Below are positions 1 to 8,614 of a DNA stretch of 64,000 nt, one piece after another. How positions within the stretch are numbered: the first letter of the stretch is position 1; each line of letters opens with the position of its first letter. Below the pieces are notes generated by a model. That model was not told where the DNA came from and made no database searches. It saw nothing but the letters and a program-made list of their open reading frames with translations. Origin of the DNA: Pseudomaricurvus albidus (lineage in GTDB: Bacteria; Pseudomonadota; Gammaproteobacteria; Pseudomonadales; Cellvibrionaceae); the NCBI RefSeq assembly GCF_018863235.1, contig NZ_JAHKRS010000014.1:22548-86547 (forward strand). The letters are read 5' to 3'. Position numbers and translations under genes: made by a program.

Positions 1-897
1 CATGCCCGCAAGCATTACGCGGATGTGGTCATTGTGGATACCGCTGGTCGTCTGCACGTTGACGACGAGCTGATGTCTGAAATCAAAGATCTGCATGCGG
101 CTATCGAGCCGGCAGAGACTCTGTTTGTGATTGATGCCATGATCGGTCAGGATGCGGTCAATACGGCCAAGGCATTTAACGATGCGCTGCCTCTGACCGG
201 TGTCATTCTGACCAAGGCAGATGGTGATGCCCGTGGTGGTGCTGCGTTGTCGGTGCGCCATGTTACCGGCAAGCCCATCAAGTTTCTGGGCATGGGCGAA
301 AAGGTTGATGCCCTCGAGCCGTTCCATCCGGATCGTATTGCTTCCCGCATCCTGGGTATGGGTGACCTGCTGTCTCTGATTGAAGAGGCAGAGCGCAATA
401 TCGACAAAGACAAGGCTGAGAAGCTTGTCAAGAAGGTGTCGGCCGGTAAAAAGTTCGACTTGGAAGATCTCCGCGATCAGTTACAGCAGATGCAAAATAT
501 GGGCGGCATGACCTCCATGCTGGAGAAGTTGCCGGGTATGGGTAATGTGGCCCAGTTGGCCGAGCAGGCCAATATGACCAAGCAATTCAAGGTGATGGAA
601 GTCATTATTGATTCCATGACGCCAGCCGAGCGCGCCAACCCCGATCTGCTGAACGGCTCTCGCAAGCGTCGTATCACCATGGGGTCCGGCACTCAGATTC
701 AGGACCTCAATCGTCTGCTTAAGCAACACAAGCAAATGGCGAAGATGATGAAGAAGATGAAGGGCGGCGGTATGGCCAAAATGATGCGCGGAATGGGTGG
801 CATGCTTGGCGGCGGAGGTGGCGGAATGCCTCCGGGTGGCATGCCTCCCGGTGGCTTCCCGGGCGGTGGTGGCGGTCTTCCTCCTGGCTTTAAGTAA
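1..897 (+). CDS. ffh: Signal recognition particle protein Ffh (3' part)
   Basis: SRP54-type GTPase that binds 4.5S RNA and signal peptides and delivers ribosomes to FtsY at the inner membrane. The window opens inside the NG domain and the frame is open from base 1, so the first third of the gene is missing. Seen: GTPase motif DTAGR at fragment residues 13-17 and TKADGD at 71-76, then the Met-rich M domain and a Gly/Met/Pro-rich tail. It precedes rpsP-rimM-trmD-rplS, the usual gammaproteobacterial order. Identity is secure; only the start is unknown. Confidence 0.97.
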   Translation, partial: HARKHYADVVIVDTAGRLHVDDELMSEIKDLHAAIEPAETLFVIDAMIGQDAVNTAKAFNDALPLTGVILTKADGDARGGAALSVRHVTGKPIKFLGMGEKVDALEPFHPDRIASRILGMGDLLSLIEEAERNIDKDKAEKLVKKVSAGKKFDLEDLRDQLQQMQNMGGMTSMLEKLPGMGNVAQLAEQANMTKQFKVMEVIIDSMTPAERANPDLLNGSRKRRITMGSGTQIQDLNRLLKQHKQMAKMMKKMKGGGMAKMMRGMGGMLGGGGGGMPPGGMPPGGFPGGGGGLPPGFK

Positions 898-950
898 TTG
901 TTTTACAAGATATTTATTTAGCTTTTAGTGGGCTTTTATTATCCTGCCTC

Positions 951-1007
951 ACAGTGTCATTGCCTCTTTGGGTGATGGCACTGTAGAAACCTCAAACATC
1001 TGAGGTT
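951..1007 (+). other. Two hairpins between ffh and rpsP
   Basis: The first hairpin pairs ACAGTG (951-956) with CACTGT (979-984), extended inward by CAT/ATG. The second is a perfect 7-bp stem, AACCTCA/TGAGGTT (988-1007). Neither is followed by a T run, so they are not clear intrinsic terminators. They could be a weak terminator for ffh or part of the leader of the ribosomal-protein operon. Confidence 0.4.
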
Positions 1008-1157
1008 AAACCTCTATACATCTCCATCGCTTTCCCTTAGAATATCGCGCCTTTCGTAGGCTGAGCCTGCGTATTGCCGATTTATTTGACGGTTTTTTAT
1101 TTGACTGTGTTGCCGCAAGGCAGTGCGCTAAATTTGATTAATAGGAAGTAGACTTAC

Positions 1158-1406
1158 ATGGTAAGCATTCGTCTATCTCGTGGCGGCTCCAAGAAGCGTC
1201 CATTTTACCACCTGAACGTAACCGACAGCCGTAGCTCACGTAACGGTCGCTACATCGAGCGCGTTGGTTTCTTTAACCCAGTGGCTCAAGGCCAGGAAGA
1301 GCGTCTGCGTATCGACAGCGAGCGCGTTGCTTATTGGGTAGCTCAAGGTGCTCAGTGCTCCGAGCGCGTTGCCAAGTTGCTGAAAGAGCAGGAAAAAGCT
1401 GCTTAA
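1158..1406 (+). CDS. rpsP: 30S ribosomal protein S16
   Basis: Small-subunit ribosomal protein S16, needed for 30S assembly. The 82-residue product has the usual length and the typical start [24 protein letters not shown] lies about 9 bases before the ATG. It is first in a four-gene unit with rimM, trmD and rplS, the classic trmD operon. Confidence 0.98.
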   Translation: MVSIRLSRGGSKKRPFYHLNVTDSRSSRNGRYIERVGFFNPVAQGQEERLRIDSERVAYWVAQGAQCSERVAKLLKEQEKAA

Positions 1407-1441
1407 TTGGCCAGTAATTATCTTTGTGATGTGCGGGTTTT

Positions 1442-1996
1442 ATGACTGATCAGAAGAATAGCAAGCGCAGTTCAAATCTGGTCAATGTCGGGCGCATTAC
1501 AACGGTTTTTGGTGTTAAAGGATGGGTGAAAATCCATTCTGAAACCGAGCCGATGGAGAATATTTTCTCCTACAACCCTTGGTGGTTAAAAACCCGCCAT
1601 GGCGTCCAATCCGTTGAGGTGGAAGATTATCGCCCTCACGGCAAAGGTCTGGTGGCCCTGATCAAAGGGGTCGACGACCGGGACAAGGCGCAAGAGCTCT
1701 GTCAGGTAACGATCGCGGTAGAGCGTGGACAGATGGCGGAGCTGGAGCCCGGTGAATACTACTGGCACCAGCTTGAAGGGTTGACTGTAATAACTGAATT
1801 TGAAGGGCAGGTCAGCCGCTTGGGGGTTGTCACCCGCTTGTTGGAAACCGGTGCGAACGATGTGCTGGTGGTCAAGGGCGACAGCGACAGTCTCGATGAA
1901 AAAGAGCGATTGATTCCCTACATTCCCGGTCAGTTTGTGAAAACGGTTGATCTGGAGATGGGTGAAATGCGAGTCGACTGGGATCCGGACTTTTAA
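1442..1996 (+). CDS. rimM: Ribosome maturation factor RimM
   Basis: Binds S19 and helps mature the 30S subunit, particularly the 16S head. 184 residues. The N-terminal RimM domain opens with VGRITTVFGVKGWVKIHS (about residues 15-32) and is followed by a PRC-barrel domain around residues 100-180 (ELEPGEYYWHQLEGL). It lies 35 bases after rpsP and upstream of trmD. Confidence 0.97.
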   Translation: MTDQKNSKRSSNLVNVGRITTVFGVKGWVKIHSETEPMENIFSYNPWWLKTRHGVQSVEVEDYRPHGKGLVALIKGVDDRDKAQELCQVTIAVERGQMAELEPGEYYWHQLEGLTVITEFEGQVSRLGVVTRLLETGANDVLVVKGDSDSLDEKERLIPYIPGQFVKTVDLEMGEMRVDWDPDF

Positions 1997-2067
1997 ATGC
2001 CGGTAGCGGTTTCTCACAGAACACCTGAATGCAAACGATCTTTCAGGCCAGCGGGAGAGCGGCAGAC

Positions 2068-2871
2068 GTGACGAGTAACTCGAAGCGAATTGCTGTAGTG
2101 ACCCTGTTCCCCGAGATGTTTGCAGCCATCAGTGATTACGGTATTACCAGCCGCGCGATAAATCAGGGGCTGGTTGAGCTGGAGATGTGGAATCCCCGGC
2201 AATTTACCAAAGATCGCCACCAGACGGTGGATGATCGACCCTATGGTGGTGGTCCGGGCATGCTGATGATGATTCAGCCGCTGCGGGAGGCCATAGCCGA
2301 AGCCCGGGTCTGGGCCGATTGCCGTGAGAACGGCGGAGCAGGCTGCAAAGTGGTTTACCTGTCGCCTCAGGGCAGGCAGTTGGATCAGCAGGGTGCCACT
2401 GAGTTGGCAGAAGGGCAGAATCTGGTACTGATCGCCGGCCGTTATGAAGGCATTGATGAACGCCTGATTGAGCTGGAAGTGGACGAAGAATGGTCCATTG
2501 GTGATTACGTACTGAGCGGCGGCGAGCTCGCTGCAATGGTTTTGATTGACAGTGTGACCCGACTATTGCCGGGCGCATTGGGGCATGCACAATCCGCAGA
2601 GCAGGATTCTTTTACAGATGGCTTGCTGGATTGCCCACACTATACGCGGCCAGAAGTATTTGAAGGTCGTGCGGTTCCGGAAGTGCTTTTGTCCGGCAAC
2701 CACGAAAAAATCCGGCGCTGGCGATTACAGCAGGCGTTGGGCAGAACCTGGCAGCGTCGCCCGGATCTGCTGGATAAATTAGATCTGACTGCCGAACAAA
2801 GTGCTTTGCTGGAAAGTTTCCAGCAAAGCGCGGGTTCTGATAAAGAATCCAATGGTGGTCGGGACGATTAA
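2068..2871 (+). CDS. trmD: tRNA (guanine-37-N1)-methyltransferase TrmD
   Basis: SAM-dependent knotted (SPOUT) methyltransferase that makes m1G37 in tRNAs reading CNN/GGN codons, preventing +1 frameshifts. Typical motifs are VVTLFPEMF near the N terminus, [12 protein letters not shown], and the knot segment [14 protein letters not shown]. An in-frame ATG exists at 2029, but the GTG at 2068 follows GGGAG at good spacing and gives 267 residues, close to the family length; I prefer it. Third gene of the rpsP operon. Confidence 0.95.
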   Translation: MTSNSKRIAVVTLFPEMFAAISDYGITSRAINQGLVELEMWNPRQFTKDRHQTVDDRPYGGGPGMLMMIQPLREAIAEARVWADCRENGGAGCKVVYLSPQGRQLDQQGATELAEGQNLVLIAGRYEGIDERLIELEVDEEWSIGDYVLSGGELAAMVLIDSVTRLLPGALGHAQSAEQDSFTDGLLDCPHYTRPEVFEGRAVPEVLLSGNHEKIRRWRLQQALGRTWQRRPDLLDKLDLTAEQSALLESFQQSAGSDKESNGGRDD

Positions 2872-2981
2872 CCGGGGAACTTACGGTGGGTCAAACCTGA
2901 TACAGAATACCCTGTACAGGAGCCAACTATCGTTCCTCATATAGCTGTGAAGCTACACTACTGACTCTAAAGGAGCAGACC

Positions 2982-3341
2982 ATGAGCAACAAAATCATCC
3001 AGGAACTGGAAAACGAACAACTGAAAAAAGACCTGCCTGAATTTTCTCCAGGTGACACTGTTGTTGTCCAGGTTAAAGTAAAAGAAGGTACCCGCGAGCG
3101 TCTGCAGGCGTTTGAAGGTGTAGTGATCGGCATTCGCAGCCGTGGTCTGAACTCTGCTTTTACTGTACGTAAAATCTCACACGGTATCGGTGTTGAGCGT
3201 ACTTTCCAAACTCACAGCCCGCTGATCGACAGCGTTGCTGTTAAGCGTCGCGGTGACGTTCGTCAGGCCAAGCTGTACTACTTGCGCAACCTGACTGGCC
3301 GTGCAGCACGTATTAAAGAAAAGCTGTCTGCCAAGTCTTAA
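2982..3341 (+). CDS. rplS: 50S ribosomal protein L19
   Basis: Large-subunit protein at the 30S/50S interface. 119 residues, normal length, with the family segments [16 protein letters not shown] and [11 protein letters not shown] strong AAGGAG lies 6 bases before the ATG. It is 110 bases after trmD and is followed directly by an intrinsic terminator, so it closes the operon. Confidence 0.98.
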   Translation: MSNKIIQELENEQLKKDLPEFSPGDTVVVQVKVKEGTRERLQAFEGVVIGIRSRGLNSAFTVRKISHGIGVERTFQTHSPLIDSVAVKRRGDVRQAKLYYLRNLTGRAARIKEKLSAKS

Positions 3342-3363
3342 GTTTTTTCTTAAGATTGGTTCG

Positions 3364-3397
3364 AAAAAACGGCGTACCTTCGGGACGCCGTTTTTTT
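3364..3397 (+). terminator. Intrinsic terminator after rplS
   Basis: Stem ACGGCGT/ACGCCGT around a CTTCGG-containing loop, preceded by six A and followed by seven T, so it could act in both directions. It ends the rpsP-rplS operon. Confidence 0.93.
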
Positions 3398-3485
3398 ATG
3401 TCTGTGATTTGGTTTCCGGCTGTGGTTAAGTGGTGGAAGATGAAAAATTCTGTGCCTTTTGGAATGGATTGGTTAGTGTGGAGCC

Positions 3486-4475
3486 ATGACTAACGTGAAA
3501 ACTAAGCTCAGCGAGTCTTCAAATTCGGCGGATAATGAGGTTGGTGTGTCAGTGGGTGCGGTTAATTCCACGATCAGGGCAGAAGATCAGCAGCTGATCG
3601 AACGCTATCTGGATGCGGTTTGGATGGAGCGGGGGCTCAGTGACAGCACTCTGTCGTCCTATGCTCAGGATTTAAAATTGTTTGCACGCTGGAGTGGCGA
3701 GCGGGTTGATTCCCTGCTTAAAGTCGATGACATTCGATTGCGGGAATACCTGGGTTACCGTCTTGAAGTGCAAAAGTCCTCGGCGCGCTCGACGGCGAGA
3801 TTTCTTTCCTGTTGTCGCGGGTTTTACGCGTATTTTCTTCGTGAGGGGAAGATTGCCGAAGATCCTACGGCATTGATTGAAAGTCCAAAGCAGGGTCGCC
3901 CGCTGCCGAAGTCTTTGACGGAAAGTGATGTAGAGTCGCTACTGGCGGCTCCCGATGTTGAAGATCCCATTGGCTTGCGTGATCGCACCATGCTGGAAGT
4001 GCTTTACGCCTGTGGTTTGCGGGTCAGTGAATTGGTAGGGCTGAAACTGGGGGATGTGAATCTTCGTCAGGGTGTCGTTCGGGTCATGGGGAAGGGCAGT
4101 AAAGAGCGACTGGTTCCCATGGGGGACGAGGCTGCCCAGTGGTTGGTACGTTATGTGAAAGAGGCCAGGCCGCAACTGATGAAGCGAGAGCAGACTTCCG
4201 ATGTGGTATTCCCCAGCAGTCGGGGGCAGCAGATGACCCGGCAAACCTTTTGGCATCGAATTAAACACTGGGCCCAAGTGGCGGGTATTCGTAAAGAGAT
4301 ATCCCCCCATACTCTGCGCCACGCATTTGCCACCCATTTAATCAATCACGGGGCAGATTTGCGGGTCGTGCAGTTGCTGTTGGGGCATAGTGATCTGTCA
4401 ACCACGCAGATTTATACACATGTCGCCATTGAGCGGATGAAATCCTTGCACAGTGAGCATCATCCGCGAGCCTGA
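3486..4475 (+). CDS. xerD: Site-specific tyrosine recombinase XerD
   Basis: With XerC it resolves chromosome dimers at dif under FtsK control. The full catalytic set is visible: Arg179 (ACGLRVSEL), Lys203, His275/Arg278 (SPHTLRHAFATH), His301 (LLGHSDL) and Tyr310 (QIYTHV). At 329 residues it is about 30 longer than E. coli XerD; the extra length is a Ser/Asn-rich N-terminal extension of roughly 30 residues. GGAG stands before the ATG. As in Pseudomonas it lies upstream of dsbC and hom, which favours XerD over XerC. Confidence 0.93.
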   Translation: MTNVKTKLSESSNSADNEVGVSVGAVNSTIRAEDQQLIERYLDAVWMERGLSDSTLSSYAQDLKLFARWSGERVDSLLKVDDIRLREYLGYRLEVQKSSARSTARFLSCCRGFYAYFLREGKIAEDPTALIESPKQGRPLPKSLTESDVESLLAAPDVEDPIGLRDRTMLEVLYACGLRVSELVGLKLGDVNLRQGVVRVMGKGSKERLVPMGDEAAQWLVRYVKEARPQLMKREQTSDVVFPSSRGQQMTRQTFWHRIKHWAQVAGIRKEISPHTLRHAFATHLINHGADLRVVQLLLGHSDLSTTQIYTHVAIERMKSLHSEHHPRA

Positions 4476-4634
4476 TCTTGTTTGGGGTTTGGCTTTTTGA
4501 GGTATTAAAACACACCAAAAATCGACATTTGGGAACTGTACCTTGTGAAAGGGTTCCAAGAGCAGGATATGATAGTATGTCTGGTCGAAACAGACCGGAC
4601 AGATTAAGACCAATTAATGGACAGAGGTTTGGGA

Positions 4635-5387
4635 ATGCAACGAATGTTTAAGATGGTGTTGGGCGCGTTGGCGCTCACCGTAGGATTGAGTGCTCAGGCG
4701 GATTCTGCGGATACACCAGTGCCACCAAAGGTTTCCAGTGCGATTCTGGAGAAGCTGCAGGGCGCTCGCCCGGACTTTACCTATGGTGAGGTCACCCCAA
4801 GCCCGATCGAAGGCGTGTATCAGGTTCAGATTCAGGGTGGCCCGATGGTTTACGTAAGTGCCAGTGGTGATTATGTCCTGACGGGGACCCTGTTGGGGGT
4901 AACGCCCGATGGCTTCGTTGATTTGCAGGAGCTGGCCATGCAGCCGGTTCGCAAGGCCAAACTTGATAAGGTGGCTGCCGAAGATGAAATTATTTTTCCG
5001 GCAGAGGGCAAGCGTAAGGCGTATATCTATGTCTTTACCGACGTGGATTGCGGGTACTGCCGCAAACTGCATCAGGAAGTTCCGGAAATGAACGCCAAGG
5101 GAATTGAAGTACGTTATCTGGCCTACCCCCGTGCAGGCATCGGTTCCGCTTCCTACAAAAAAATAGCGTCAGCCTGGTGTGCCAAAGACAAGCCAGAAGC
5201 GCTGACTCGCCTGAAAAACGGCCTGCCTTCAGGTGCTGAATACTGTGAAAATAACCCCGTTGCCAGCCAGTTTGATCTGGGTGGGGCTTTAGGTGTTCGC
5301 GGCACTCCAGCTATCGTACTGGCGGATGGCAAAATGCTTCCGGGTTATGTGTCCGCCACTGAACTGGAAGGTATTCTGGGCCTTTAA
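4635..5387 (+). CDS. dsbC: Thiol:disulfide interchange protein DsbC
   Basis: Periplasmic disulfide isomerase. After a signal peptide (MQRMFKMVLGALALTVGLSAQA) come an N-terminal dimerisation domain and a thioredoxin fold with active site CGYC, a second Cys pair and the cis-Pro motif GTPAIV. An ATG at 4617 is in frame, but the ATG at 4635 has AGAGG 8 bases upstream and starts directly at the signal peptide, so it is preferred (250 residues). Followed by a hairpin terminator. Confidence 0.95.
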   Translation: MQRMFKMVLGALALTVGLSAQADSADTPVPPKVSSAILEKLQGARPDFTYGEVTPSPIEGVYQVQIQGGPMVYVSASGDYVLTGTLLGVTPDGFVDLQELAMQPVRKAKLDKVAAEDEIIFPAEGKRKAYIYVFTDVDCGYCRKLHQEVPEMNAKGIEVRYLAYPRAGIGSASYKKIASAWCAKDKPEALTRLKNGLPSGAEYCENNPVASQFDLGGALGVRGTPAIVLADGKMLPGYVSATELEGILGL

Positions 5388-5419
5388 TTCCGGGCTTCGA
5401 TTTAACGTCCTGCTCAGGC

Positions 5420-5474
5420 CTCAGCCCTTTTCCCTGTGTCGTCTTCACAGCAAGGGCTGAGTTTCGACTCTTTT
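5420..5474 (+). terminator. Hairpin terminator after dsbC
   Basis: A 10-bp perfect stem CTCAGCCCTT/AAGGGCTGAG (5420-5461) with an inner CTGTG/CACAG stem, followed by a moderately T-rich stretch. Nothing else convincing was seen in the 335-base gap between dsbC and hom; no Thr/Ile-rich leader peptide or attenuator is apparent. Confidence 0.7.
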
Positions 5475-5722
5475 CGGGTCGTTGTGTTTCTCTTCCTGTC
5501 GACCTCTGTTGATAGGCTGCCGCCAGATTTTTCTGTTGACCCTGTCAAACCCTCGTCCCCAGCGGGCTAAAGAGCCTAAACACGCTTGAATTGATTGACA
5601 GCGCATGGGGTGGCCAGTAATGTTCCCCCTTTTGTTTTCAGAGCAGAATCTGGCGATTCGTGGCTTCTGGAAAATTCATCCCGTGCTTAAAAATTGAGCG
5701 CTTCCAAGTAGAGGTATACACG

Positions 5723-7027
5723 TTGAAACCGGTAAGAATTGGTCTATGTGGGTTGGGCACCGTAGGTAGCGGTACCTTTAATGTATTGACACGCAATGCG
5801 CGTGAAATCAGCGCCCGTGCCGGTACCGACATTATTATTGAGCAGGTGGGCTGTCGTCGTGACAATCCTGCCTGCGACACCTCTGGCATCAACGTCACCC
5901 GCGATATCTTCGATGTGGTTCGTAACCCCGATGTGGATGTGGTTGTTGAGCTGATTGGCGGAACCACTGTGGCCAAAGAACTGGTGGAAGAGGCTATCGA
6001 TAACGGCAAGCACATTGTTACAGCCAATAAGGCATTGATTGCCGAGTTCGGTAACGAGCTGTTTGCCAAGGCTGAGGCCAAAGGGGTGACCATCTCGTTT
6101 GAGGCTGCCGTTGCCGGCGGGATTCCTATTATCAAGGCCCTGCGTGAAGGTCTGAGTGGCAATAAAATCGAGTGGCTGGCGGGCATCATTAACGGTACCG
6201 GCAACTTTATCCTTACCGAAATGAAGGATAAGGGACGCGATTTTGCCGAAGTTCTGAAAGAAGCTCAGAAGCTGGGTTACGCCGAGGCCGATCCGACGTT
6301 TGATGTGGAAGGTATCGATGCTGCCCACAAGCTGGTGATTCTGGCATCCATCGCGTTCGGTATGCCTCTGCAATTTGACAAGATTTTTACCGATGGTATC
6401 AGCTCCATCGAGACCCAGGATCTGAACTACGCTGAAGCACTGGGCTATCGCATCAAGCACCTGGGTATCGCCCGTCAGACTGAAGCCGGTGTGGAGCTGC
6501 GTGTTCACCCGACGTTGATTCCTGCCAAGCGTTTGATTGCCAACGTGAATGGCGTAATGAATGCGGTCGTTGTGAAGGGCGATGCTGTCGGTGCGACTCT
6601 GTATTACGGCGCTGGCGCTGGCGCAGAGCCAACCGCTTCTGCCGTGGTTGCTGATCTGGTGGACCTGGTGCGCAGCTTTTCTGCACCGCAGGAAAACAAG
6701 GTCGCCCATCTGGGTTTTGCTGCGGATGCTCTGCGGGATCTGCCGGTTCTGCCGATCTCCGAAGTCACGACCGCCTATTATCTGCGCATGATGGCAGAGG
6801 ATCGTCCCGGGGTTCTGAATCAAGTGACCCAAATCCTTAGTGATTCCGGTATCAGTATCGAAGCCGTTATCCAGAAAGAGCCTGAAGAAGGCAAGAATGT
6901 CGTGCCGCTGGTGTTGTTGACCAGCCGTGCGGTTGAGAAGCAATTGCTGGAGGCGATCGGCAGCATTGAGAGCCTTGAGGCAATTCAGGGCGAAATTACC
7001 CATATTCGGGTAGAATCTCTGGGCTAA
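5723..7027 (+). CDS. hom: Homoserine dehydrogenase
   Basis: NAD(P)-dependent reduction of aspartate semialdehyde to homoserine, the branch point to threonine and methionine. Seen: Rossmann motif GLCGLGTVGSGT at the N terminus, the substrate domain (GIINGTGNFILTEM) and a C-terminal ACT domain (AEDRPGVLNQVTQILSDSGI), normally the threonine feedback site. An ATG at 5660 is in frame, but the TTG at 5723 follows GAGG at good spacing and gives the usual 434 residues. thrC follows after 74 bases. Monofunctional, with no aspartokinase domain. Confidence 0.95.
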   Translation: MKPVRIGLCGLGTVGSGTFNVLTRNAREISARAGTDIIIEQVGCRRDNPACDTSGINVTRDIFDVVRNPDVDVVVELIGGTTVAKELVEEAIDNGKHIVTANKALIAEFGNELFAKAEAKGVTISFEAAVAGGIPIIKALREGLSGNKIEWLAGIINGTGNFILTEMKDKGRDFAEVLKEAQKLGYAEADPTFDVEGIDAAHKLVILASIAFGMPLQFDKIFTDGISSIETQDLNYAEALGYRIKHLGIARQTEAGVELRVHPTLIPAKRLIANVNGVMNAVVVKGDAVGATLYYGAGAGAEPTASAVVADLVDLVRSFSAPQENKVAHLGFAADALRDLPVLPISEVTTAYYLRMMAEDRPGVLNQVTQILSDSGISIEAVIQKEPEEGKNVVPLVLLTSRAVEKQLLEAIGSIESLEAIQGEITHIRVESLG

Positions 7028-7101
7028 GATTCAGAATAACAGGCTTTAAAGCCGTTGATTTGCTGTGTTGAACAGCAGTAGTAACCATATTTGAGGTTAT
7101 C

Positions 7102-8499
7102 GTGAAATATATCAGTACCCGCGGCGATGCTCCCGCGCTGTCATTTGAAGATGTTGTTTTAACCGGTCTGGCGCCAGATGGTGGATTGTACGTGCCGGAA
7201 AACCTGCCAAAATTCTCTCAGGAAGAAATCGCTTCCTGGGCGGGATTGAGCTATCAGGAACTGGCATTCAAGGTCATTGCTCCGTTCGTGGCGGGCGAAG
7301 TGCCCGATACTGAACTGAAGAAAATCATTGATGATTCCTACTCTACCTTTCGTCATGACGCCATTGCACCTTTAGTGCAAACTGGCCATAACGAGTGGAT
7401 TCTGGAGTTGTTCCAGGGTCCCACGCTGGCGTTTAAAGATTTCGCCCTGCAGTTCCTGGGTAACTTGCTGGACTACATTCTCAAGAAGCGTGACCAGAAA
7501 GTTGTGGTCATGGGGGCAACGTCGGGTGATACCGGTTCTGCCGCCATCGAAGGTTGCCGTCACTGCGACAACATCGATATTTTTATTCTTCATCCAAACA
7601 AGCGTGTGTCTGATGTACAGCGTCGTCAGATGACAACGGTTCTCGAGAAGAACGTCCACAACATCGCTCTGGAAGGCAACTTCGACGATTGCCAAAACAT
7701 GGTCAAAGCCAGTTTTGGAGACCAGTCTTTCCTGCCGGAAGGGCGTCAATTGGTGGCGGTTAACTCCATCAACTGGGCTCGCATCATGGCCCAGATCGTT
7801 TACTACTTTTACGCCGGCCTGGCTCTGGGGGCTCCTGCGCGTCCGGTGTCCTTCTCTGTTCCTACCGGTAACTTTGGTGATATCTTCGCCGGCTACCTGG
7901 CCAAGCAGATGGGACTGCCCATCGACCAGCTGGTGATTGCCACCAATGCGAACGATATTCTGCATCGCTGTATCAGTGAGAACGATCACACTAAGAAAGA
8001 CCTGATCCATTCGCTGTCACCAAGTATGGACATCATGGTTTCCAGCAATTTCGAGCGTTTGTTGTTTGATCTGTACGGCCGCGATGGCAGTTCCATCAAA
8101 CAGTTGATGGAAGACTTCAAATCAGGATCCATGTCATTGAGTGAAGAAGCGCTGAGCACAGCTCGTGAGTTGTTTACGTCATACCGCCTTGATGATGACG
8201 AGATGATGGAAGTGATTCGCGAAGTATTCGATCACACTGAATACCTGCTCGATCCACATACCGCCATTGGTGTACAGGCAGCCCGTAAAACCCGTCGCCG
8301 TCAGGATATTCCTATGGTGTGCTTGTCGACCGCGCATCCGGCCAAATTCCCGGAAGCGGTTCGCAAAGCTGGTCAGACTGATGACCCGGCGTTGCCGCAT
8401 CACATGGCTGATCTGTTTGATCGTGAAGAGCGTTTTGATGTTCTGGATAACGACATCGCCGCAGTGCAGAAACACATTGCTGCAAACGTTCGGGCTTAA
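7102..8499 (+). CDS. thrC: Threonine synthase
   Basis: PLP enzyme converting O-phosphohomoserine to threonine. 465 residues, of the longer ThrC class found in E. coli and Pseudomonas. The PLP lysine is Lys112 in GPTLAFKDFALQ, and the phosphate-binding segment is GATSGDTGSAA. The GTG start has GAGG just upstream. It forms a unit with hom and is closed by a terminator. Confidence 0.97.
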   Translation: MKYISTRGDAPALSFEDVVLTGLAPDGGLYVPENLPKFSQEEIASWAGLSYQELAFKVIAPFVAGEVPDTELKKIIDDSYSTFRHDAIAPLVQTGHNEWILELFQGPTLAFKDFALQFLGNLLDYILKKRDQKVVVMGATSGDTGSAAIEGCRHCDNIDIFILHPNKRVSDVQRRQMTTVLEKNVHNIALEGNFDDCQNMVKASFGDQSFLPEGRQLVAVNSINWARIMAQIVYYFYAGLALGAPARPVSFSVPTGNFGDIFAGYLAKQMGLPIDQLVIATNANDILHRCISENDHTKKDLIHSLSPSMDIMVSSNFERLLFDLYGRDGSSIKQLMEDFKSGSMSLSEEALSTARELFTSYRLDDDEMMEVIREVFDHTEYLLDPHTAIGVQAARKTRRRQDIPMVCLSTAHPAKFPEAVRKAGQTDDPALPHHMADLFDREERFDVLDNDIAAVQKHIAANVRA

Positions 8500-8532
8500 A
8501 GCCGATTTGTTATCGGGTTTTCGAATCCGGTT

Positions 8533-8562
8533 AAAAAAGCCCGCCAATGGCGGGCTTTTTTA
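8533..8562 (+). terminator. Intrinsic terminator after thrC
   Basis: Stem AAGCCCGCC/GGCGGGCTT around AAT, flanked by an A run and a T run. It ends the hom-thrC transcript. Confidence 0.95.
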
Positions 8563-8614
8563 TTGCCGGTGATTTTATAGAATACTGAACTTCACGCGAG
8601 CTTATCGGAGCGCT

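Noticed and set aside
5744..7003. Long minus-strand ORF opposite hom, and similar ones opposite gyrA and rpsA
   Set aside because: They mirror highly expressed genes with strong codon bias, have no ribosome sites, and their proteins look like back-translated noise. They are shadows.
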